A stretch of DNA of 33,505 nucleotides from assembly GCF_014467235.1 (NCBI RefSeq), contig NZ_NKHP01000030.1, forward strand, positions 1 to 33,505. Reading direction: 5' to 3'. Positions 14,523 through 22,991 of the stretch are shown piece by piece. The notes beneath the pieces were generated by a model. The model saw only the letters and a list, made by a program, of their open reading frames with translations. It had not been told where the DNA came from and did not search any database. Positions within the stretch are counted from its first letter, which is position 1. Each line of letters begins with the position of its first letter. The stretch is from Xenorhabdus indica (GTDB lineage Bacteria; Pseudomonadota; Gammaproteobacteria; Enterobacterales; Enterobacteriaceae). Both the position numbers and the translations under genes were made by a program.

Positions 14523-14651
14523 AAAACGCAAATAAATAGTTATTGATATAAAAATAAAACTTTTTTTATTTTTATAATAAGAGTTTATTGCTGCATTTAT
14601 TTTTAAAAAATTTATCCTAAACGCAAGGTAACTCTTCAAGAGGTTATTAAT

Positions 14652-14981
14652 ATGCGTTTACTTTCTCCAGCTCCAATTACGTTAATATTAACGCTCAGTT
14701 CTTTTTTTCCTAATTCTGTATTGGCAGCAGAAAAAGATGAACTGGCGTTAATGATGAAACAACTTGATCAAATTCAAGCGAGTCTTGAGCGTGCTAGAAC
14801 TTTAGCAATTCAAGATGCCAGTCGTAATCGATTTTATTTTGATTATTTAAAAGCTTCTAAGGATATTGAAACTATTCGTCAGGGAATAAGTAGCTATTTA
14901 GAACCTTCAAGAGCACAGCCTGTTATTCCTATCCAGTTGCAATATCAAATTAGTGGTGATTACCGTAAGGAACAACGCTAA
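14652..14981 (+). CDS. RAQPRD family ICE protein (TIGR01690)
   Basis: Encodes 109 residues with GAGG upstream. A signal peptide ends in SVLA (about residue 25). The mature part is helical (ELALMMKQLDQIQASLERARTLA, then FDYLKASKDIETIRQGISSYL) and carries SRAQPVIP near residues 87-94, the variant of the motif that names the family. It opens the second transfer operon after the accessory island. The function in conjugation is unknown. Its stop overlaps the next start. Confidence 0.8.
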   Translation: MRLLSPAPITLILTLSSFFPNSVLAAEKDELALMMKQLDQIQASLERARTLAIQDASRNRFYFDYLKASKDIETIRQGISSYLEPSRAQPVIPIQLQYQISGDYRKEQR

Positions 14982-15226
14982 TGGCGATGGATAACATCCA
15001 AACGCAAGCATTTAAAGCTGGAACTGGCGGAGGTATAGAGCTGGCTTCACTTGAGGTTCTTTGCATCGGTCTTTTAATTGCAGTTCTTTTTATATGGGCA
15101 GCTTGGGGAATGATGGATGTATATAAAGGTTGGGCAAATGAGAAAGTTCGTGAAACTGTTCTAACTCAATTTTGTATCAGGGCAGTTTTTCTTATATTGG
15201 TATGTGTTTGGATGTTTGCTAATTAA
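14981..15226 (+). CDS. TIGR03758 / DUF3262 membrane protein (PFL_4701)
   Basis: Encodes 81 residues with two membrane helices (about 25-45 and 60-80) and an N-terminal QTQAFKAGTGG segment. The short loop contains WGMMDVYKGWANEKV, a typical family segment. It is a small TraL/VirB2-VirB3-like inner-membrane component of the transfer system. It overlaps the RAQPRD gene by one base and the next start at 15226 by one base. Confidence 0.8.
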   Translation: MAMDNIQTQAFKAGTGGGIELASLEVLCIGLLIAVLFIWAAWGMMDVYKGWANEKVRETVLTQFCIRAVFLILVCVWMFAN

Positions 15227-15240
15227 TGAGAGAAAACTTT

Positions 15241-15612
15241 ATGGAAATAAAAAAACTATTTAGTCGAGTTAAACAACGTTCTTTAACGTGGGCATTAATA
15301 TTTTTGGGTACAATGGGTGTTACTACTCCTGGTTTAGCAGCTTTGCCAAAAGTTGAACCTCCAACATCAGGCAGTAAAGGCGGTTTTTTGGGGGATTTAA
15401 CGGGATATTTCAACGATGGAATTATCTTATTAGGGTTGGTTGTAACGGCGGCTGCATTTGTAATTATTGCTGGAGCTACGCTAAAGACATTTCAGGAAGT
15501 TCGGGATGAAAAAGCTGGGTGGGGCAAATTTGCAGGTATTGTGGTAGTTGGTGTTATCTTGCTTGTGATTGTTATCTGGCTTATTACAAAATCAGCGAGC
15601 ATTATTTTTTGA
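15241..15612 (+). CDS. TIGR03745 / DUF2976 pilin-like membrane protein (PFL_4702)
   Basis: Encodes 123 residues from ATG 15241. An in-frame ATG at 15226 is also possible and would add five residues. A signal-like helix ends near LAALPKVEPP, and two membrane helices follow (about 57-80 and 97-117) around an acidic/basic loop (LKTFQEVRDEKAGWGKF). The size and double-helix layout fit a conjugative pilin or small membrane subunit. It lies directly before TIGR03750, as in related ICEs. Confidence 0.78.
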   Translation: MEIKKLFSRVKQRSLTWALIFLGTMGVTTPGLAALPKVEPPTSGSKGGFLGDLTGYFNDGIILLGLVVTAAAFVIIAGATLKTFQEVRDEKAGWGKFAGIVVVGVILLVIVIWLITKSASIIF

Positions 15613-15641
15613 TGAAAGAAGAGATCGAATCGGAGAATTCA

Positions 15642-15989
15642 ATGCAGACCATACAATTTATGCCGGATAGATTAAATTCTGAACCCGTTGTTTATCGGGG
15701 TCTTACTACGTCTGAATTGGGCTTGGCCGCATTGTTTGGCTCAACGATGGGTTTTGTAATTAGTTTATTTTTCGTTCCTTTATTGGGTTGGGTAATTATC
15801 CCAACCTTCATTTTAATTATACCTTTGTTAGTGGTGTTTTTGGGTGGGAGATATCTAACTCGCCTTAAAAGAGGAAAACCAGAAAATTATATTTACCGTC
15901 AATTAATGCTGACTAGAAGAAAATGGGGAATGGGAGATATTACTTTGATTATCCATGATCAGGCATGGTCATTACGTCGAACAAAATAA
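15642..15989 (+). CDS. TIGR03750 / DUF3487 transfer protein
   Basis: Encodes 115 residues from ATG 15642. This start has GGAG seven bases upstream and gives the usual N-terminus MQTIQFMPDRLNSEPVVYRGLTTSELG. An upstream ATG at 15612 would add ten residues. Two membrane helices lie at about 35-80, followed by a basic cytoplasmic tail with YIYRQLMLTRRKWG. It is a TraL/VirB3-like inner-membrane subunit of the secretion channel. Confidence 0.8.
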   Translation: MQTIQFMPDRLNSEPVVYRGLTTSELGLAALFGSTMGFVISLFFVPLLGWVIIPTFILIIPLLVVFLGGRYLTRLKRGKPENYIYRQLMLTRRKWGMGDITLIIHDQAWSLRRTK

Positions 15990-16001
15990 AAGGAATGTAA
16001 A

Positions 16002-16652
16002 ATGAGCCAATTTCGTCATGCCTTATTAAATCGTGATCAACATATTCTGACTTTACGTATTATTTGTGGTGTGTTGGTTTTACTCCTTTTAGTGGCATTT
16101 GGAGGATGGATAAATGCACCTCGTAATTTAACTATTCATAATCCTCCAGATTTGCGAGCGGGGAGTTCCCGCGCATGGTGGGAAATACCTGATTCAACAG
16201 TATATGCTTTTACTTTTTATATTTTTCAACAATTGAATGCTTGGCCCAAGAATGGAGAAGCTGACTTTCCTCAAAAAATTGAAATGCTATCACCTTATCT
16301 AACTCCATCATGTAAAGCTTTCTTTCAAAAAGAAGCACAGTATCGTACTGATATTGGGGAATTAAGAGATCGGGTTAGAGTTATATATGAGGTTCCCGGT
16401 CGTGGATATAGTGAAAATAAAGTTAATATCGTTAATAGAGATAATTGGATAGTTCAATTAGATGTGGTTGCCGATGAATATTATCATGCAGAGCCTGTTA
16501 AACGTGCCGTTGTACGTTACCCAATTAAAGTAACTCGATGGGAAGGAGATCAAGAATCGAATCCATTTGGATTGGCTTTAGATTGTTATGATGGAATACC
16601 GCAGCGTTTAGAGGCTATTTCTGAAATCCAAGACGCTAAGAGGAACAAATAA
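16002..16652 (+). CDS. TIGR03746 / DUF2895 transfer protein (PFL_4703)
   Basis: Encodes 216 residues with AAAGGA upstream. One N-terminal membrane helix (about residues 23-42, VLVLLLLVAFGGW) precedes a periplasmic domain with IHNPPDLRAGSSRAWWEIPDSTVYAFTFYIFQQLNAWP, a hallmark of the family, and a strand-rich C-terminal part with RYPIKVTRW. It corresponds to TraE/VirB8-like proteins that scaffold the channel in the periplasm. It runs directly into the next gene with no gap. Confidence 0.85.
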   Translation: MSQFRHALLNRDQHILTLRIICGVLVLLLLVAFGGWINAPRNLTIHNPPDLRAGSSRAWWEIPDSTVYAFTFYIFQQLNAWPKNGEADFPQKIEMLSPYLTPSCKAFFQKEAQYRTDIGELRDRVRVIYEVPGRGYSENKVNIVNRDNWIVQLDVVADEYYHAEPVKRAVVRYPIKVTRWEGDQESNPFGLALDCYDGIPQRLEAISEIQDAKRNK

Positions 16653-17537
16653 ATGAAATGTTACTCTTCATCGGCACTTTTGGTTTTATCATTAATTTTT
16701 CTTGTAACTTCATTAATGATGTCTACTACAGCTAGTGCGGTAGAGCTTGTTAAGTGGGAACGTATTCCGTTACCAGTTCACCTTAATGTTGGGGAGGAAC
16801 GAATTATTTTTGTCGAAAAAAATGTTCGTGTTGGTTTTCCTCCTGAATTAAATGGTAAATTGCGTATTCAAAGTACTGGCGGAACTGTATATCTGAAAGC
16901 AGAAGGTGTGTTTCCAACAACTCGTTTACAGTTACAAGATGTGCAAAACGGTGAGATTATTCTATTAGATGTAACCGCTAAATCTAATAAAGAAACGTTG
17001 GAACCAATGCGGCTTGTTTATTCAGGAGATGTAACACAGCAGCGTTCTTCAAAAGATAATAATCAGAGCCTGAATAATAATGCCCAGGGTAAGAAAAAAC
17101 AGAAGGCTTCTTATAATGCTCCGCTTCCAGTGCTATTAACACGCTATGCGGCCCAGAATTTATATGCACCATTGCGAACTGTTGAAACTGTTCCAGGTAT
17201 CCATTCTATTCCGCTACCGTTGCCGAAACGTATCACGACATTATACCCAAGTGCTCGTATTCAAGTAATGCCGTTAGCTGGATGGCGCGCCAATGGTGTG
17301 ACTGTTGTTGCATTGAAACTAACTAATCTGACTACTGAAAAAGTAGTGCTTGATCCACGTATGCTACAAGGCCACTTTTTGACAGCTACATTCCAACATC
17401 AATGGGTAGGGCCAACTAGTACGCCTGAAGATACAACAACTTTGTATTTGGTGATGAAAGGAAAACCAGAAAACGCCTTTATTGCTGAACCTGCTTTGTC
17501 AAAAAAAGCATCTAAAGATAAAAGGAGGCAGCAATGA
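16653..17537 (+). CDS. TIGR03749 / DUF3438 transfer protein (PFL_4704)
   Basis: Encodes 294 residues. A signal peptide ends in ASA (about residue 29). The periplasmic part begins VELVKWERIPLPVHLNVGEERIIFVEKNVRVGFP, the conserved entry of the family, and includes an Asn/Gln/Lys-rich linker near residue 130 followed by PVLLTRYAAQNLYAPLRTV. It is analogous to TraK/VirB9 outer core proteins. The stop overlaps the next start (ATGA), which has a strong AGGAGG site inside this gene. Confidence 0.85.
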   Translation: MKCYSSSALLVLSLIFLVTSLMMSTTASAVELVKWERIPLPVHLNVGEERIIFVEKNVRVGFPPELNGKLRIQSTGGTVYLKAEGVFPTTRLQLQDVQNGEIILLDVTAKSNKETLEPMRLVYSGDVTQQRSSKDNNQSLNNNAQGKKKQKASYNAPLPVLLTRYAAQNLYAPLRTVETVPGIHSIPLPLPKRITTLYPSARIQVMPLAGWRANGVTVVALKLTNLTTEKVVLDPRMLQGHFLTATFQHQWVGPTSTPEDTTTLYLVMKGKPENAFIAEPALSKKASKDKRRQQ

Positions 17538-19015
17538 AAGTTACGTCTAATACTTTAGTGAAAGTGTTGGTTCCGTCAGTTATAGCGGTTGCTATTCTTA
17601 TCGGCATGAAAAGCTGTGGGCAGTCAGATAAACTAACAACATCTACAGAGAATATAGATCAGTCATTGAAAAGTTTAGACGCTGATGAACTGAAAGCATT
17701 GGGTATTGAAGGTGATACTCCAGAAGATACTTTACGTACGTTGATTGGCACGTTGAAAAAAGTCCGCGACAAGCAAAACATATTAGATGAACAGAACCAA
17801 AAGTTAATTGCAGAAAATGAACATCTACGGACAAAGAGTCAAAATATATCAGGCCAAATTAATGCTGCGGTTAATGAAGTTCGTGAAGAAGCTGATAGAA
17901 AACAGCAAGCATTACAAGCAGAGCAACAAACTTTAATGACACGACTGGAGAATTTAGGGAATTCATTCAGCTTAGGCAATAAAGCTACAAATTCATCCGG
18001 TTCATCCAGTGATATTCCTATTGGTTTGGGATTAGATCAACAAAGAAAGTCTTCTGTCTCTTATAATGGGGGAGTTTTTTGGGTAGACCCTCAAGATGCT
18101 CAGCCAGCAGATCCAAATAATAATACAGGCGGTTATCCTGCCAAGCCCACTTATCCTATGTCATTTTTAGAAGACAATGAAATTACTCGTCAAAAAGCTG
18201 AATTAGACAGGGCTGCTAAAAATCAAAGAGCTATTGATGATACGGCTGATAAAGGGACTGTTGAACCAGCTTATACGTTACCAGAAAATTCAACACTAGT
18301 CGGAAGCCAAGCAATGACCGCATTACTTGGAAGGGTTCCAATAGATGGAAAAGTAACTGATCCGTATCCATTTAAGGTAGTCGTTGGTAAAGATAATTTA
18401 ACTGCCAATGGAATTGATTTACCCGATGTAGAAGGGGCTGTGATAAGTGGAACAGCTACAGGAGATTGGACACTTTCTTGTGTTCGTGGAGATATTACAT
18501 CAATTACGTTTGTTTTTGCTGATGGAACTGTTCGCACCGTTCCACAGTCAACCAGCCGTACTGATGGCAGTAATAACAGTGGGCGTAATAACGGTGGTGC
18601 TATTGGTTGGCTTTCTGACGAGAGCGGTATTCCGTGTATTAGCGGTGAACGCAAGACTAACGCTGGTACATATTTACCGACATTGTTTGCTTTAACTGCC
18701 GCAGCTTCTGCCGGGGATGCTTTTTCGCAGAATCAATACACAACTCAAACTAATGGTAGTGGCGGAATAACGTCAGCTCTTACAGGAGATGCAGGGCAAG
18801 CCGCTTTAGGGAAAGCGGTTGGAGGAGGTTTTAAAGATGTTGCTGACTGGGTGAAATCTCGTTATGGACAAACGTTTGATGCAGTTTATGTTCCGCCAGG
18901 TAAAACAGTTGCCGTACATATTACCCGTCAAATTCCGATTGATTATGAAGGTAAAGGACGCAAGGTTAACTATGGATTCAGCCTGGCTGATGATATGGAA
19001 AATGAATTGGATTAA
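17534..19015 (+). CDS. TIGR03752 transfer protein (PFL_4705), TraB/VirB10-like
   Basis: Encodes 493 residues with AGGAGG upstream. One membrane helix lies at about residues 8-27. A periplasmic coiled coil (about 80-145) and a Ser/Gly/Asn/Pro-rich linker (about 150-225) follow. The C-terminal globular part (about 255-493) has GRVPIDGKVTDPYPFKVVVG and VYVPPGKTVAVHITRQIPIDYEGKGRKVNYG. The layout is that of TraB/VirB10, which links inner and outer membranes in the channel core. It is of normal length and has no visible damage. Confidence 0.85.
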   Translation: MKVTSNTLVKVLVPSVIAVAILIGMKSCGQSDKLTTSTENIDQSLKSLDADELKALGIEGDTPEDTLRTLIGTLKKVRDKQNILDEQNQKLIAENEHLRTKSQNISGQINAAVNEVREEADRKQQALQAEQQTLMTRLENLGNSFSLGNKATNSSGSSSDIPIGLGLDQQRKSSVSYNGGVFWVDPQDAQPADPNNNTGGYPAKPTYPMSFLEDNEITRQKAELDRAAKNQRAIDDTADKGTVEPAYTLPENSTLVGSQAMTALLGRVPIDGKVTDPYPFKVVVGKDNLTANGIDLPDVEGAVISGTATGDWTLSCVRGDITSITFVFADGTVRTVPQSTSRTDGSNNSGRNNGGAIGWLSDESGIPCISGERKTNAGTYLPTLFALTAAASAGDAFSQNQYTTQTNGSGGITSALTGDAGQAALGKAVGGGFKDVADWVKSRYGQTFDAVYVPPGKTVAVHITRQIPIDYEGKGRKVNYGFSLADDMENELD

Positions 19016-19027
19016 GGAGAAAAACAA

Positions 19028-19444
19028 ATGAAATTAAAAACAATTACTGTCCTGTTCTTTGCTTCAACATTTTTAATAGGGTGCTCTACCTCTAAAGAGA
19101 AATTGATGCCTGCTGGTGAACATAACATGATGGAAATTTGGCAGGGTAAAGCTGGTAAAAAAGTATCTACTGGACAGTTGATCCAACAGGCTCGAAATAC
19201 TCAACTACGGCCTTTGAAGGAGTACGGACAGGAAAAGCAAATGATGCTGTCTGACACTTATTCTCGTACACAGGAAACTGAAATTAGTCAGCAATTCCCA
19301 CGCCTACCTAATCCAGATATGGTTATGTATGTTTTCCCTCATTTGTCTCAAGGGAATTTACCCGTACCAGGATATAGCACTGTATTCTCGTTTTACCAAC
19401 AAGTGCAGTATGCAATGCCAGGTGAAAGGATAGGAACGCTATGA
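19028..19444 (+). CDS. TIGR03751 transfer lipoprotein
   Basis: Encodes 138 residues with AAGGAG upstream. A lipobox LIGC places the lipidated Cys at residue 19. The mature region includes LMPAGEHNMMEIW and LPNPDMVMYVFPHLSQGNLPVPGYSTVFSFYQQVQYAMPGE, the highly conserved end of the family. It is a TraV/VirB7-like outer-membrane lipoprotein of the core complex. It overlaps the ATPase gene by four bases (ATGATGA). Confidence 0.87.
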   Translation: MKLKTITVLFFASTFLIGCSTSKEKLMPAGEHNMMEIWQGKAGKKVSTGQLIQQARNTQLRPLKEYGQEKQMMLSDTYSRTQETEISQQFPRLPNPDMVMYVFPHLSQGNLPVPGYSTVFSFYQQVQYAMPGERIGTL

Positions 19445-22260
19445 TGAGATTCTTTAGTAAAAAAGAGAAGACATCAATAAAAGATCAACCATCAGTAGTA
19501 GTTCAAGATGATTTTAGTATTGAAGAACGTCAACCATTAAAACGACCAAAAAAAATGACGTTATCGGATGAGAAGAAACTTTATCACGCTAATCCATCAA
19601 TTATTGATTACTTGCCATGGGCTGAATATTTAGATGATGAACAATGTTTATTATTGGATGATGGTATTTCAGTAGGTGCTGTATATGCAATAGAACCAGC
19701 GCCAACAGAAGGGCGACCAGAAAGCCGTTTGGAAGAAATAAGGGATACTGTTGAAGATGCGTTACAGGATAGCCTTGAAGAATATGATGAAAATCCATGG
19801 GTTGTTCAGTTTTTTTGCCAAGATGAAAGTAACGTAACAGCCTATTTGAATAGGCTACGTAATTATGTTCGTCCTGCGGCTCAAGGTACGAAATTTACTG
19901 AAGCATGGCTACGTGAAACTGAAAACCATTTACAGGGTATTGCGCGTCCAGAGGGGCTTTTCGACGATACGTTAGTAACAGGCCAACCATGGCGTGGCCA
20001 ACAGCGCCGTACTCGTATGGTAGTTTATCGTTGGTTAGGAAAAAATCATCGCGATCCAATGCCACCAATAGGTATGTTGAACCAAGTGTGTGATCGTTTA
20101 AGTAGTGCTTTGGGAAATGCAGGTGTTATCTGTGTTCGCCAGAATGGTTATCAGGTTCATGATTGGTTGCTGCGTCTTTTTAACCCAGAGCCTGACTGGG
20201 TAGATAAACAGACATTGTATCGAGAGGGGGCATATTGGAGTAAGCAGGATGAAAAACCAAATAACCTAGAAGTACATAATGATTTTGCTGAAACATTATG
20301 GTTTACCCCTCCCCGCTCTGATACTAAGAACGGAGTTTGGTGGTTTGATAATAAAGCACATGGAGTGGTTAACGTTGAACGCCTGAGAAAAGCACCAAAC
20401 CCAGGTCTTTTAACAGGAGAACAGCGGCGTGGAGATAGGAATATCAATACATTGATGGATCTGTTTCCAGAGGGAACCATTGTTTCTATCACGATTGTTG
20501 TACAACCACAGGACACATTAGAAGAAAAGTTTACAAAATTATCAAAAAATGCAGTTGGTGAGAACACTGAATCTGGGCGTGTTCGGGAAGATGTCAAGAT
20601 AGTCAAAGAATACTTGGGGAGACGTCATAAATTATACAGAGCTTCTTTGTCTTTTTTATTACGTGCAGGTGATATTGAAGAATTAAATCGTAAGCGTATT
20701 GAAATTACATCGACTTTACTCACGGCTGGATTAGAACCGGTTAAACCAGAATATGACGTTGCTCCGCTTAATGGATATTTAAGAGCTTTACCAATGTGTT
20801 TTAATCCACAATTCGATAAAAAACATTGGTATACCCGTCTATCGTGGGTTCAACATTTATCTGGATTGTTACCCGTTACAGGACGTTCGACGGGTACAGG
20901 AAACCCTGGATTTTCTTTCTTTAATCGTGGTGGTGATGTTCTGACATTTGATCCACAGAATAAGAATGATCGTTCACAGAATGCTCATTTATTGTTATTT
21001 GGCCCAACAGGTGCGGGAAAATCTGCAACATTATGTTCTGTGTTATCACAATTGGTAGCTGTCCATCGCCCCAGATTGTTTATTGCTGAAGCCGGAAATA
21101 GCTTCGGTTTGTTAGCTGATTACTTTGAAAGCCTGGGGCTTAGTGTTCATAAAATTAGCGTTAAGCCTGGTTCTAAAGTGAGTTTACCTCCATTTGCTGA
21201 TGCACATAAATTGCTACAGGCAGATATTGCTTCTTTGGAACTCGAAGATTTACCAGATATTAATGCTGATGAAGAAAATGAAGAACGCGATATCTTAGGG
21301 GAGATGGAAATTGCAGCCCGTATGATGATCACCGGGGGCGAACCTGACGAAGAAAAGCGGTTAACCAGAGCAGACAGAGGAATGATCCGTGAAGCCATTT
21401 TATTGGCTGCGAAAAATACTTTTGAGCAAAAAAGACAAATGATTGCTGAAGATTTGCAGAGTGCTCTTAATGAAATTTCTGGTGATGTTAATCGAGATGA
21501 ACGCCGTCGTGCTCGTGCTGCTGAGATGACGGAAGCAATGAGCCTTTTCACCCAAGGATTTGAAGGCGAACTTTTTAATCAACCTGGAGTTGCTTGGCCT
21601 GAAGCTGATATCACTTTGATTGACCTTGCTCATTTGGCACGTGAAGGGTATGAAGCAGCGATGGCACTAACAATGGTATCGTTGATAAATACGATTAATA
21701 ATATTGCAGAACGTGATCAATATTTAGAACGTGATATTAATTTTGTCATTGATGAGGCTCACATTCTTACTACTAATCCTTTGTTATCCCCGTATATGAC
21801 AAAGGTTGTAAAAATGTGGAGGAAATTAGGGGCTTGGTTATGGTTAGCTACTCAAAACTTAGAAGACTACCCAAGTATTGCCGCGAAGATGCTCAATATG
21901 GCGGAATGGTGGGTTTGTTTAACCATGCCACAAAAAGAAATAGAGGATATCGCTCGATTTAAGACATTGAGTGAAGATCAAAAAGCCGTTTTACGTTCCG
22001 CCAGTAAGCTCCCACGTTGTTATACAGAAGGCGTTGTATTGTCGAAAAAAGTCGAAGCATTATTTAGGGCAGTACCACCAAGTTTATTTCTAGCTTTGGG
22101 AATGACAGAAAAAGAAGAAAAGGCAGAACGTAGAGAATTAATGAAAAAACATAATTGCAGTGAACTGGAAGCTGCTTTTTTAGTTGCTGCAAAGTTGGAT
22201 AAGGCCCGCGGCTTGCCGTACTGTGAACGTAGTATTGGTAAGGTGATCTCTGAATGTTAA
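19441..22260 (+). CDS. Conjugative transfer ATPase (TIGR03744, PFL_4706), TraC/VirB4-like
   Basis: Encodes 939 residues. Walker A is GPTGAGKS at residues 521-528, Walker B is FVIDEAH with DEAH at 771-774, and a Q-rich sensor-like LWLATQNLEDYPSIAAKM lies about 30 residues further. The N-terminal half has SIIDYLPWAEYLDDEQCLLLDDGISVGAVY, typical of TraC-type proteins. It powers pilus and channel assembly from the cytoplasmic face. It is full length for the family. An ATG at 19441 and another at 19444 are both possible starts. Confidence 0.92.
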   Translation: MMRFFSKKEKTSIKDQPSVVVQDDFSIEERQPLKRPKKMTLSDEKKLYHANPSIIDYLPWAEYLDDEQCLLLDDGISVGAVYAIEPAPTEGRPESRLEEIRDTVEDALQDSLEEYDENPWVVQFFCQDESNVTAYLNRLRNYVRPAAQGTKFTEAWLRETENHLQGIARPEGLFDDTLVTGQPWRGQQRRTRMVVYRWLGKNHRDPMPPIGMLNQVCDRLSSALGNAGVICVRQNGYQVHDWLLRLFNPEPDWVDKQTLYREGAYWSKQDEKPNNLEVHNDFAETLWFTPPRSDTKNGVWWFDNKAHGVVNVERLRKAPNPGLLTGEQRRGDRNINTLMDLFPEGTIVSITIVVQPQDTLEEKFTKLSKNAVGENTESGRVREDVKIVKEYLGRRHKLYRASLSFLLRAGDIEELNRKRIEITSTLLTAGLEPVKPEYDVAPLNGYLRALPMCFNPQFDKKHWYTRLSWVQHLSGLLPVTGRSTGTGNPGFSFFNRGGDVLTFDPQNKNDRSQNAHLLLFGPTGAGKSATLCSVLSQLVAVHRPRLFIAEAGNSFGLLADYFESLGLSVHKISVKPGSKVSLPPFADAHKLLQADIASLELEDLPDINADEENEERDILGEMEIAARMMITGGEPDEEKRLTRADRGMIREAILLAAKNTFEQKRQMIAEDLQSALNEISGDVNRDERRRARAAEMTEAMSLFTQGFEGELFNQPGVAWPEADITLIDLAHLAREGYEAAMALTMVSLINTINNIAERDQYLERDINFVIDEAHILTTNPLLSPYMTKVVKMWRKLGAWLWLATQNLEDYPSIAAKMLNMAEWWVCLTMPQKEIEDIARFKTLSEDQKAVLRSASKLPRCYTEGVVLSKKVEALFRAVPPSLFLALGMTEKEEKAERRELMKKHNCSELEAAFLVAAKLDKARGLPYCERSIGKVISEC

Positions 22261-22649
22261 CGCTGAAATATCTGGTTCCGATGACAAGACGTGAAGTTGA
22301 TTCTGGTGTTGGGCTATTTTCTGTTTTTGATTGCCAGCCCCAGGCATGTCCATCTATATCTGAAGAAACGGCCCGTTCTCTGGGGCGATTACTGACTGAA
22401 ATTAGGCGAAGGTTAAAAAAAGTACACTTGATGACTTGCCACCCTCACCGTATAGGAAAAAGTAATTGTATTTCAGTTAACTTGGAAGATGAACAGGGTC
22501 ATGACGTTAACCTTTTGATAACTGTATCCGGGGAACATCAATGGCCCAAACCAGAAGAATACAAACATCCTCGATGGTTTATTCATGTAGCAGATGCAAC
22601 AGATGCTATTTACCTCATCTTGTTGATTCATCAGCGAATGAAAGAGTAA
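22254..22649 (+). CDS. Conserved small protein after the ATPase (PFL_4707 position)
   Basis: Encodes 131 residues from ATG 22254, which overlaps the ATPase stop by seven bases and has AAGGTGA about eight bases upstream. There is no signal peptide or membrane helix. It has IRRRLKKVHLMTCHPHRIGKSNCISVNLEDEQGHDVNLLIT and PRWFIHVADATDAIYLILLIHQRMKE near the C-terminus, an alpha/beta pattern. Position next to the ATPase suggests a role in transfer. The family name is uncertain. Confidence 0.65.
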   Translation: MLTLKYLVPMTRREVDSGVGLFSVFDCQPQACPSISEETARSLGRLLTEIRRRLKKVHLMTCHPHRIGKSNCISVNLEDEQGHDVNLLITVSGEHQWPKPEEYKHPRWFIHVADATDAIYLILLIHQRMKE

Positions 22650-22656
22650 GAAGGTG

Positions 22657-22729
22657 GTGAGTCGTACCCCCATACGACTCACCGTGTAGCCTCATATCAT
22701 TAAATTGAACAGTAAGGTGAATTAACTCT
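22657..22729 (+). promoter_or_regulatory. Conserved C-loop leader element, copy 2
   Basis: A perfect 10-bp stem GTGAGTCGTA (22657-22666) and TACGACTCAC (22673-22682) encloses loop CCCCCA. The box GAACAGTAAGGTGAATT (22707-22723) is identical to copies 1 and 3 and holds the ribosome binding site for the ATG at 22730. The hairpin starts eight bases after the upstream stop codon. Confidence 0.8.
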
Positions 22730-22804
22730 ATGAAAACTACGCTATTTAAGTTAGCAGGTTGTAGCACTGTAACACAAGAAATAAAAAATATTTTCGGGAG
22801 ATAA
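22730..22804 (+). pseudogene. 24-codon remnant behind leader copy 2
   Basis: The frame reads MKTTLFKLAGCSTVTQEIKN... and stops at TAA 22802-22804. The first residues resemble the signal-peptide start of the fimbrial-like protein at 12994-13308 (MKANLLKLAV). The reading looks like the two ends of an exported-protein gene after an internal deletion. It may instead be a real short peptide, since the leader is intact. A hairpin follows at 22838-22870. Confidence 0.5.
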
Positions 22805-22837
22805 ATAAATTTTTGGATAAACTGAAAAGAGCTTATA

Positions 22838-22870
22838 CCGGACAAAATAGCTAATAATTATTTTATCCGG
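22838..22870 (+). terminator. Hairpin after the remnant gene
   Basis: CCGGACAAAATA (22838-22849) pairs with TATTTTATCCGG (22859-22870), with one mismatch and a nine-base AT-rich loop. It would end transcripts of the remnant gene and separate it from leader copy 3. There is no strong T-run directly after it. Confidence 0.45.
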
Positions 22871-22919
22871 TTATACTTAGAGGGTTTTAAAGAATTAATT
22901 TAATAATTTTATTATTTTG

Positions 22920-22991
22920 GTGAGCTGTACCCCCCATGCAGCTCACTGCATAACAATATATTTAAATTGAACAGTAAGGTGAATTTATTCT
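22920..22991 (+). promoter_or_regulatory. Conserved C-loop leader element, copy 3
   Basis: Stem arms 22920-22929 and 22937-22946 (GTGAGCTGTA with TGCAGCTCAC, one wobble) enclose loop CCCCCCA. The box GAACAGTAAGGTGAATT at 22969-22985 holds the ribosome binding site for the autotransporter-like gene. Between stem and box the sequence is diverged, so the hairpin and the box are the conserved parts. Confidence 0.8.

Noticed and set aside
15519..15641. Earlier start for the TIGR03750 protein inside the PFL_4702 gene
   Set aside because: It would give an unrelated N-terminus; ATG 15642 has GGAG upstream and gives the family's usual start.
22657..22682. Leader copy 2 hairpin as an ordinary terminator of the ATPase operon
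   Set aside because: There is no T-run after the stem, the loop is conserved C-rich, and the same hairpin stands upstream of two other genes with different upstream contexts.
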